A DNA stretch of 64,000 bases from an uncultured Prevotellaceae bacterium (GTDB lineage: Bacteria > Bacteroidota > Bacteroidia > Bacteroidales > Bacteroidaceae). The notes under the pieces are model-generated. The model worked only from the letters and a program-made list of their open reading frames with translations, was not told the DNA's origin and ran no database searches. Made by a program: the position numbers and the translations under genes. The DNA is taken from NCBI GenBank assembly GCA_902779455.1, contig CACZBS010000001.1, positions 147,455-211,454 on the forward strand. Reading direction: 5' to 3'. This document shows positions 19,424-25,895 of this stretch, piece after piece; position 1 is the first letter of the stretch; every line of letters starts with the position of its first letter.

Positions 19424-21877
19424 ATGACCTATTCAATAGAGAAAGTGACGACGCTCATCGGCGCACGACGCTACGGCCAGACAGAGGCCGCCATCGGATG
19501 GCTCCTGACTGACAGCCGCTCACTCTGTTTCCCCGAGCAAACCTTGTTCTTCGCCCTGCGCACCAGCCGCAACGACGGCCACCGCTATATTGCCGACCTC
19601 TATCGCCGCGGCGTCAGGAACTTCGTCGTAGAGCGCATCCCCGACGAGGGGACCGACCGCTTTGCCGATGCCAACTTCCTCCGTGTGCCCTCGCCCCTGG
19701 CCGCCCTGCAGCGGCTGGCCGAGCGCCATCGCGACGAGTTCCAGATTCCCGTCGTCGGCATCACGGGCTCCAACGGCAAGACGTGGGTCAAGGAGTGGCT
19801 CTATCAGCTGATGCGGGCCGAGGGCGGGGTGGTGCGCTCGCCCCGCTCCTACAACTCGCAGATCGGCGTGCCCCTGAGCGTATGGCTGATGAACGAGCAC
19901 TCGCGCGTCGCCCTCTTCGAGGCAGGCATCAGCCAGCCGGGCGAGATGCTGGCCCTGCGCGACATCATCCAGCCCACGGTGGGCGTCTTCACGTCGCTTG
20001 GCGCGGCTCATCAGGAGAACTTCCGCTCGATGGACGAGAAGTGCATGGAGAAGCTGCAGCTGTTCCACGACACGCAGGCCATCATCTATCCCAGCGACGA
20101 CGACGTCGTCAGCCGCTGCGTCCGTCGTGCCCAATATGCGGGCGAACGCCTCGGATGGTCGCGCTTCAACAAGAATGCCGCCATGTATGTGCACAGCGTC
20201 AGCCCTACTGACGACGGGCAGATGCAGGTGCAATATATATATAAAGGTGTCAGCGGCGAATATACGATCCCCTATATCGATGAGGCTTCAGTGGAGAACA
20301 GCATCACCTGCGCCACCACGGCGCTCCACCTCGGCCTCTCGCCCGAGCAGCTGGCCGAGCGCATGCCCGCGCTGGAGCCCATCGCCATGCGACTCGAAGT
20401 GAAGGAGGGTCAGCACGGGCTGACGCTGATCAACGATGCCTACAACAACGACCTGCAGTCGCTCGACATCGCCCTCGACTTCATGCAGCGCCGCCCTGAC
20501 CAGCAGGGGCGCCGCCGCACGCTCATCCTGAGCGACATCTTCCAGAGCGGCGAGTCGGCTGCCGAGCTCTATCGGCAGGTGTCGGAGCTGGCCCAGAAGC
20601 GCGGCGTCGACCGCTTCATCGGCATCGGCCCCGAGCTGTCAGCCCAGGCCGACCGCATCGCCATCGGCCAGAAGTGGTTCTTCCGCGACGTCGACCAGTT
20701 CCTCGCCAGCGGCGTCTTCCGCTCGCTCCACGACGAGGTGGTGCTCCTCAAAGGCGCCCGCACGTTCGGCTTCGAGCGCATCAGCGAGCTGCTGGAACAG
20801 CGGGTCCACGAGACCATCCTCGAGGTCGACCTCAACGCCCTGGTCGCCAATCTCAATCATTATCGCTCGTTCCTGCGGCCTGAGACGAAGATGGTCTGCA
20901 TGATCAAGGCCGACGCCTATGGGGCAGGAGCCGTCGAGATAGCCAAGACGCTGCAGGACCACCGCGTCGACTACCTGGCCGTGGCCGTGGCCGACGAGGG
21001 TGCGGAGCTGCGGCGGGCAGGCATCACGCAGAACATCATCGTGATGAACCCCGAGATGTCGTCGTTCCAGACGCTCTTCGACTACGAGCTGGAGCCCGAG
21101 GTCTACTCCTTCCGCCTGCTCGGCGCCCTGGTGCGGGCCGCCCGCGCACAGGGCATCACGGGCTGGCCTGTCCACATCAAGCTCGACACGGGCATGCACC
21201 GCCTGGGCTTCGAGCCCTCGCAGATGCCTGAGCTCATCGACCAGCTGAAGCATCAGCAGGCCGTCATCCCGCGCTCCGTCTTCAGCCATTTCGTGGGGAG
21301 CGACAGCGTCGACTTCGATGCCTTCTCGGCCCATCAGTTCGAGGTGTTCGATGCGGCCAGCCAAGAGCTTCAGGCGGCCTTCTCCCACAAGATCCTGCGC
21401 CACATCGACAATTCAGCCGGCATCACCCATTTCCCTGAGCGTCAGCTCGATATGGTGCGCCTCGGCATCGGGCTCTATGAGGGCGTCGAGAGCGTCAGCA
21501 CGCTCAAGACCACCATCCTGCAGATCCGCCGCGTGCCCAAGGAGGAGACCGTCGGCTACAGCCGCAAGGGCGTCCTGACGCGCGACTCGCGCATCGCCGC
21601 CATCCCCATCGGCTATGCTGACGGACTGAACCGCCATCTGGGCAATCGCCACGGCTATTGCCTTGTCAATGGTCAGCGGGCCGAGTATGTGGGTAATATC
21701 TGCATGGACGTGGCCCTCATCGACGTCACTGACATCCCCTGCCAGGAGGGCGACAGCGTCGAGATCTTCGGCCGCAACCTGCCCGTCAGCCTCCTGGCCA
21801 GCCAGCTCGACACCATCTCCTACGAGGTGCTGACGGCTGTCAGCAATCGCGTCAAGCGGGTCTACTTCCAGGACTGA
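19424..21877 (+). CDS. Bifunctional UDP-MurNAc-tripeptide:D-Ala-D-Ala ligase / alanine racemase
   Basis: 817 residues, a fusion usual in Bacteroidetes. The first 450 or so residues are MurF: GITGSNGKTWVKEWL with P-loop Lys119, the central domain with EAGISQPGEM, and a C-terminal domain with NDAYNNDLQSLDIALD. The rest is alanine racemase: MVCMIKADAYGAGA with the PLP lysine Lys495, HIKLDTGMHRLGF, the TVGYSRKG region holding the catalytic Tyr, IPIGYADG and VGNICMD. It makes D-Ala from L-Ala and adds D-Ala-D-Ala to the peptidoglycan precursor in the cytoplasm. Fusing the two steps may channel D-alanine. Confidence 0.95.
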   Translation: MTYSIEKVTTLIGARRYGQTEAAIGWLLTDSRSLCFPEQTLFFALRTSRNDGHRYIADLYRRGVRNFVVERIPDEGTDRFADANFLRVPSPLAALQRLAERHRDEFQIPVVGITGSNGKTWVKEWLYQLMRAEGGVVRSPRSYNSQIGVPLSVWLMNEHSRVALFEAGISQPGEMLALRDIIQPTVGVFTSLGAAHQENFRSMDEKCMEKLQLFHDTQAIIYPSDDDVVSRCVRRAQYAGERLGWSRFNKNAAMYVHSVSPTDDGQMQVQYIYKGVSGEYTIPYIDEASVENSITCATTALHLGLSPEQLAERMPALEPIAMRLEVKEGQHGLTLINDAYNNDLQSLDIALDFMQRRPDQQGRRRTLILSDIFQSGESAAELYRQVSELAQKRGVDRFIGIGPELSAQADRIAIGQKWFFRDVDQFLASGVFRSLHDEVVLLKGARTFGFERISELLEQRVHETILEVDLNALVANLNHYRSFLRPETKMVCMIKADAYGAGAVEIAKTLQDHRVDYLAVAVADEGAELRRAGITQNIIVMNPEMSSFQTLFDYELEPEVYSFRLLGALVRAARAQGITGWPVHIKLDTGMHRLGFEPSQMPELIDQLKHQQAVIPRSVFSHFVGSDSVDFDAFSAHQFEVFDAASQELQAAFSHKILRHIDNSAGITHFPERQLDMVRLGIGLYEGVESVSTLKTTILQIRRVPKEETVGYSRKGVLTRDSRIAAIPIGYADGLNRHLGNRHGYCLVNGQRAEYVGNICMDVALIDVTDIPCQEGDSVEIFGRNLPVSLLASQLDTISYEVLTAVSNRVKRVYFQD

Positions 21878-21927
21878 GGCCCCATTTTCCCACCTCTCGG
21901 CGTCAGGCCCTTTGCGCCTGAAAAAAA

Positions 21928-22085
21928 GAAGCGGTACTTCGTTTGTGTCAAAGTACCGCTTCTCTCGCGTCAAAGCACCGCTTCGTTTTTGTATCAAAGT
22001 ATCGCTTTGTTCGTGTCAAAGCACCGCTTCATTTTTGTATCAAAGCACCGCTTCGTTCGTGTCAAAGCACCGCTTTGCTTATGTC
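21928..22085. repeat. Tandem array of the AAAGCACCGCTTC motif, locus 2
   Basis: Six direct units of 22 or 24 nt from 21950 to 22085, each starting AAAGyAyCGCTT and ending GTGTC, GTATC or similar, preceded by one inverted unit (GAAGCGGTACTTC). Unit lengths run 22, 24, 22, 24, 22, 22. It begins about 50 nt after the murF-alr stop. Same family as 11981-12066 and 41820-41895. Confidence 0.88.
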
Positions 22086-22134
22086 AAATGGAGTGCTATG
22101 TCTAATCTTGCTCCCCTCTTGCCAGGTAGTCTGT

Positions 22135-22325
22135 GCGCAGCCGCTCCCCTCCCTTCAAGGGGAGGGGTCGGGGGTGGGGTCTCTAACTATTTCTGCATAA
22201 TTGATATAGAGACCCCTCATCCCTGTAGTCTGGGCGCAGCGCCTTGCCCGCCAGTATAGAATCTTGGCTTTAGTTACAGACCCCACCCCCAACCCCTCCC
22301 CTTGAAGGGAGGGGAGCGGCTGCGC
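22135..22325. repeat. 48-bp inverted repeat of the CCCCTCCC type
   Basis: Arms 22135-22182 and 22278-22325 match as reverse complements at 47 of 48 positions. Each arm starts or ends in GCGCAGCCGCTCCCCTCCC and contains an inner hairpin CCCCTCCCTTCAAGGGGAGGGG. A third, partial copy lies at 25641-25690. It fills the gap between murF-alr and mltG; no gene is seen there. Confidence 0.88.
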
Positions 22326-22449
22326 CGTCATTCCCCATTGGGGGCTGCACGGTGGTTTTCCCCATCGGCTGCGCCGTCATTCCCCATCGGGCTGCACAGT
22401 GGTTTCCCCCATCGGCTGCGCCGTCATTCCCCATCGGGCTGCGCCGTCA
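22326..22449. repeat. Tandem repeat with GGCTGCGCCGTCATTCCCC units
   Basis: Units of about 25 nt, alternating between a GGCTGCGCCGTCATTCCCCAT form and a GCTGCACrGTGGTTTyCCCC form, a period of about 53 nt repeated a little more than twice. The array runs to the stop codon of mltG (22447-22449). Confidence 0.7.
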
Positions 22450-23472
22450 TCTGATGTTCCTGGCGTTGAGGGCCTGCTGGTATCGGCGGGCGTTCTGCAT
22501 GTGCTCGCTGCTGGTGCGGGCAAAGTTGTGAGTGCCGGAGAAATCCTCCTTGGCGCACATGTAGAGGTAGTCGTGCTTCTCGGCATTGAGGACGGCGTTG
22601 ATGCCCTGTACGGAGGCCACCTTGATGGGGCCCGGGGGCAGTCCGGCATGACGATACGTGTTGTAGGGGCTGTCGGCCGTCAGGTGCTTGTGGAGGATGC
22701 GGCGCAGCGTGGGGTCGCCGACGGCAAACTTGACCGTCGGGTCGGCCTGCAGGAGCATCCCCTTGCGGAGGCGGTTCAGATAGAGCCCCGCCACACGAGG
22801 CTTCTCGCTGCCCACGGCCGTCTCCTCGTCGACGATGCTGGCCAGTGTCTGCACCTCCGCGGGGGTCAGTCCGAGGGCCTCGGCCTTCTGCAGGCGGGGC
22901 TTTGTCCAGAAGGCGTCATGCTCTTTCTTCATGCGCTCCAGCAGCTTCTCGGGGCTGATGTTCCAGTAGACCTCGTAGGTGTCGGGGATGAAGAGGCAGG
23001 GCAGGGTGGGCCCGCTGAATCCCAGCCGGGCGCAGAGGCTGCTGTCGGCCAGCGCGTCGGCCAGTGCCGTGCTGTCGGCCATCAGCTTGCGTCCGAGGGC
23101 TCCGGCCATCATGTCGAGCGTCCGCACCTCGGGGATGGTGAGCATCATGGGCGACTGGTGGCCGCGCTTCAGCTGTCGGAAGACGTCGAGGGTGCTGCTT
23201 TGCGGCTCGATGGCGAATCGCCCCGTATGGATGCGGTCTTCATAGTCGCAATGTCGCAGGAGTGTGCGCAGTCCTGTCATGGCGTGGGCAGAAGCCATGG
23301 GCGTCAGCTTGTGGTAGACGGAGTCGGCCGTGTCGTCGCTGTCGATGTAGAGGTATTGCGTCTCGTCGCAGGTCGAGAAGTCGGTCATGAAATAATAGTA
23401 GGTCATGCCCAGCAGTCCCAGCAGGCAGAGGGCGACAGGCATCAGATAATAATTGGCTTGGGTCAGTTTCAT
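22447..23472 (-). CDS. mltG: Endolytic murein transglycosylase
   Basis: 341 residues from the ATG at 23472 (MKLTQANYYL). The frame upstream of this ATG is repeat sequence and lies above the promoter. One N-terminal membrane helix (LMPVALCLLGLLGMTYYYFM) anchors it in the inner membrane. The YceG domain follows: LFIPDTYEVYWNISPEKLLERM, TLASIVDEETAVGSEKPRVAGLYLNRLRKGMLLQADPTVKFA and SPYNTYRHAGLPPGPI. It cuts nascent glycan strands in the periplasm and sets their length. Its stop lies at the end of a tandem repeat. Confidence 0.93.
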   Translation of the reverse strand: MKLTQANYYLMPVALCLLGLLGMTYYYFMTDFSTCDETQYLYIDSDDTADSVYHKLTPMASAHAMTGLRTLLRHCDYEDRIHTGRFAIEPQSSTLDVFRQLKRGHQSPMMLTIPEVRTLDMMAGALGRKLMADSTALADALADSSLCARLGFSGPTLPCLFIPDTYEVYWNISPEKLLERMKKEHDAFWTKPRLQKAEALGLTPAEVQTLASIVDEETAVGSEKPRVAGLYLNRLRKGMLLQADPTVKFAVGDPTLRRILHKHLTADSPYNTYRHAGLPPGPIKVASVQGINAVLNAEKHDYLYMCAKEDFSGTHNFARTSSEHMQNARRYQQALNARNIR

Positions 23473-23495
23473 GATGTGTAAGCTCAATTTTGGTG

Positions 23496-23527
23496 CAAAG
23501 GTACGAAAAAACGAGTGAAATGCCAAA
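23496..23527 (-). promoter_or_regulatory. Promoter of mltG
   Basis: On the reverse strand TTTG (23524-23527), a 20-nt spacer and TACCTTTG (23496-23503), 23 nt upstream of the ATG. Supports the start at 23472. Confidence 0.78.
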
Positions 23528-23587
23528 TTTCTTCGAGCTTTTCCGTGAGCAAGGCGATTCCCCGTCAGTGCGCGCCCCCACGCGCCA

Positions 23588-23794
23588 CCGCGTCCCACGC
23601 GTCCCAGCGTCCCACGTCCCATTAAGGTCGGTTCGACTCCGGGGGGGGGAAGCGCAAGATGATAAGAAGTATATATATTATTATATATTATATATTATTA
23701 TATTATTTTAACAATAACATCCCTATTCCGCCACTTTCCCCAGAGTCGGAAGGACCTTAATGGGACGTGGGACGCTGGGACGCGTGGGACGCGG
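23588..23794. repeat. 42-bp perfect inverted repeat of GCGTCCCA units
   Basis: Arms 23588-23629 and 23753-23794 are exact reverse complements, and a weaker match extends about 15 nt inward (GACTCCGGGG / CCCCAGAGTC). Each arm is four GCGTCCCA-like octamers ending in TTAAGGTC. The loop is AT-rich (TATATATTAT-type). A third copy forms the 3' end of the primase-like gene at 28190-28224. Confidence 0.9.
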
Positions 23795-23849
23795 CGGGGG
23801 ATAGGAAATTTAATCGGGGCAAGATGGGCGGTGAATCGAAAATAATTTG

Positions 23850-23857
23850 TAATTTTG
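23850..23857 (+). promoter_or_regulatory. -7 box of the accessory locus
   Basis: TAATTTTG, fitting TAnnTTTG. It would start transcription just before the perfect hairpin at 23870, leaving a leader of about 85 nt before the ATG at 23952. No -33 TTTG is seen. Confidence 0.5.
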
Positions 23858-23869
23858 CAGCGCACAAGC

Positions 23870-23942
23870 AGGAGGCGACGTGTCTCACGTCGCAACAAAC
23901 GGCTGGGATTGCTGGATTGCGACGTGAGACACGTCGCCTCCT
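23870..23942 (+). promoter_or_regulatory. 26-bp perfect hairpin in the leader of the accessory locus
   Basis: Arms 23870-23895 and 23917-23942 are exact reverse complements around a 21-nt loop. Each arm also contains its own palindrome (GCGACGTG-TCT-CACGTCGC), so the RNA or DNA could fold as one long stem or as two small ones. It ends 9 nt before the ATG at 23952 and leaves no room for a normal ribosome-binding site. It could be a translational switch or simply a repeat; the sequence does not decide. Confidence 0.8.
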
Positions 23943-23951
23943 ATTATAATA

Positions 23952-24674
23952 ATGTACAAGTATATGGAAGAAGTGGAGTTGAACAGTGACAATGGCGAGC
24001 GCCGCAAAGATCAGCTGGAGCGGGTGCGCAGCATCCGCCGCAGCGAGCGCGGCGCCGCCGCCAAGATAGCCGCCGCGATGGCCTGCAGCACGGGCTACAG
24101 CCCAGAGGAGGGCAGGGACCTGATGATGCGCTATCAGGAGGTGCTCCGTGAGCACGACTACCTGGAGCGTTTTGCCAACCTGCTGCTGCTGCGTGCCGAG
24201 GCGTCGGCCCTGAACGGGGCAGCGCTGACCATGGCCGGCATTGAGGCGCTGGCTCGCGACTTTGTCAGCGGCGACGTCTACAAGCAGGCCATCTACGACC
24301 ATCCCAGCTACGAAGGTGACTATGGCGATGCGGAGGAGGGGGCTGAGGCCGACGTTGTGCGGCTGCCCGGAGAGCTGAAGGACTTCCGTGGCGGCAGCAT
24401 GATTCTGAAGATACAGGACATGGAGCGGCTGATTGACACGTTCTCGAGTCTTGACACCCGCTATCGGCGGGCCTATGCCGTCATGGCCGACCTCGACGCC
24501 GTGGTGATGGACGGCATGGCGCGAGGCGAGTTTCCCGCGTGGTGCTTTGTGCCCTATAAGGCCGACGGCGACGTGATTTTTGAGTTCTCGCATTTCGAGG
24601 TAGACCTGCGCGAGCCTGACCAGCGCTATCGCACGCTCTACGTGGTCTACCGCTACGACACAACCGTATCATAA
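23952..24674 (+). CDS. Hypothetical protein of the accessory locus
   Basis: 240 residues, not recognised. The N-terminal 80 residues are charged and helical (NGERRKDQLERVRSIRRSERGAAAKIAAAMACSTGYSPEEGRDLMMRYQEVLREHDYLERFANLLLLRAEA); the C-terminal part looks mixed alpha/beta, ending VDLREPDQRYRTLYVVYRYD. It has no signal peptide or membrane helix, so it is predicted cytoplasmic. It overlaps the next gene by one base at the stop (TAATGG), so the two are coupled. It is preceded by the perfect hairpin at 23870-23942. Confidence 0.7.
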   Translation: MYKYMEEVELNSDNGERRKDQLERVRSIRRSERGAAAKIAAAMACSTGYSPEEGRDLMMRYQEVLREHDYLERFANLLLLRAEASALNGAALTMAGIEALARDFVSGDVYKQAIYDHPSYEGDYGDAEEGAEADVVRLPGELKDFRGGSMILKIQDMERLIDTFSSLDTRYRRAYAVMADLDAVVMDGMARGEFPAWCFVPYKADGDVIFEFSHFEVDLREPDQRYRTLYVVYRYDTTVS

Positions 24675-25633
24675 TGGCAGAGGAGAAGCACAACACGGGC
24701 GAGGCACCCGTCACGACGATGCCTTGGCCCCCAGAGGGGCTGTCGCCCATCGGCGAGGGCGAGGATGAGGCCGCCTATTTCCGCAGGCTGCTGGCGTCGT
24801 CGGAGAAGGCGAAGGAGGCCCTCAGGACGCATGAGACGTGGAAGCGCAGGCACCTGAACGGACTGCGCCCGCTGGACTGCAAGCAGCGCATTCTCATCGT
24901 CCTCGACGAGCTGCTCCGATCTGACTTCCTGCGCCATGACTGGTTCGACACAGGCATCCCTCGCGAAGACCGCGAGCAGGCGGCCGCAGAGTTGCGCGAG
25001 CAGGGCTTTGAGGAGCTGCTCGGCATTGACGGTGCCCCGTGGAAGTTTGCGCTCCTCGGCCAGCTGCGGCGGCCTGAGGAGAAGCGCATCGTCATCGACG
25101 AGCGCAATGCCGGCATCTACATCTGCGAGATGCGCGAGAAACTGAGCCATGAGGCCGTGGAGTCGTTCTTCAGGTTCGCCACCTTCACGCGGCTGGCCTA
25201 CGAGGAGATGGACCGCCTGAAGAGTGAAATACCTGTCGTGCGGCGCCGCCCGGCGAAGCCTGAGCTGACGCCCGAGCAGAGAGCCGTGCGCGCGTTCGTG
25301 GGCAAGATCCTGGCCCTGGCTGATGCTGCCTACGAGCAATGGAATGGGCGGCGCATCGTGCCCGGAGCGCATAAGGCGGAGGTCGAGGTGGTCATCGACA
25401 GGGAGAAGCTGACGCAGCGGATGCAGAGCCGCATGAAGCACGACTTCAACGACCTGCTCCAGGTCTGCTATCCTGAGACAGCCAACACGAAGCGCGACAT
25501 CTGCCTCTATGTCGTCCAGCTGCAGCGAGACGGCTATTTCGGCCGGCTGCCCAGCAAGTATCTTGCCGAGCTGTTCGCCCCCATCATCGGCCTTTCCAAG
25601 GGCACCGTGACCAACTATCTCAGCCGTGCCTGA
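24674..25633 (+). CDS. Hypothetical protein with a possible C-terminal helix-turn-helix
   Basis: 319 residues, not assigned to a family. It is hydrophilic and rich in charged helices. The last 30 residues, KYLAELFAPIIGLSKGTVTNYLSRA, resemble the recognition half of a helix-turn-helix, where an S/T-x-G-T-V-x-N-Y-L pattern is common. It starts in the stop of the preceding gene and ends 262 nt before the primase-like gene. It may be a DNA-binding partner of that protein, but this rests only on position and the weak motif. Confidence 0.7.
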   Translation: MAEEKHNTGEAPVTTMPWPPEGLSPIGEGEDEAAYFRRLLASSEKAKEALRTHETWKRRHLNGLRPLDCKQRILIVLDELLRSDFLRHDWFDTGIPREDREQAAAELREQGFEELLGIDGAPWKFALLGQLRRPEEKRIVIDERNAGIYICEMREKLSHEAVESFFRFATFTRLAYEEMDRLKSEIPVVRRRPAKPELTPEQRAVRAFVGKILALADAAYEQWNGRRIVPGAHKAEVEVVIDREKLTQRMQSRMKHDFNDLLQVCYPETANTKRDICLYVVQLQRDGYFGRLPSKYLAELFAPIIGLSKGTVTNYLSRA

Positions 25634-25640
25634 CCCTTAC

Positions 25641-25690
25641 TCCCCCCCCCTCTCCCCATTTCAAGGAGGGAGGGGGAGCGGCTGCGCAGA
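25641..25690. repeat. Partial copy of the CCCCTCCC-type repeat
   Basis: CTCCCC-rich sequence with GGAGGGAGGGGGAGCGGCTGC, matching the right arm of the repeat at 22278-22325. It begins 8 nt after the stop of the upstream gene. Confidence 0.65.
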
Positions 25691-25721
25691 TTAGCGCGGG
25701 TGGACATCAATCATACGGGTT

Positions 25722-25735
25722 AAATCATGTGATTT
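25722..25735. promoter_or_regulatory. Palindrome in front of the primase-like gene, possible operator
   Basis: AAATCA-TG-TGATTT, an inverted repeat with 6-bp arms in an AT-rich stretch of the 262-nt gap. A second one, ATTATC/GATAAT, follows 5-10 nt later. No TAnnTTTG promoter was found in this gap, so the role is open. Confidence 0.25.
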
Positions 25736-25895
25736 GTCGTATTATCTACTTACCTTGTTGATAATCAGCTGGTTTGCTGCTGACAAATTAAATCGGGTCA
25801 TATTTGGAGCCACTTTATTTTAGTGAGTCCTTTGCACCCGGATCGCTGACAGAGCCCATGCAACGTCGCAACGGCTCCTATCCCAGTGATTCCAA

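Noticed and set aside
21950-22085. Possible CRISPR array
   Set aside because: The conserved part is only 13 nt, the 9-11 nt between cores are similar rather than unique spacers, and no cas gene is in the window.
22399-23481. Forward ORF of 360 codons over mltG
   Set aside because: Shadow of mltG, starting inside a tandem repeat.
23588-23794. Insertion sequence with terminal inverted repeats
   Set aside because: The 123 nt between the arms is AT-rich and non-coding; no transposase is present.
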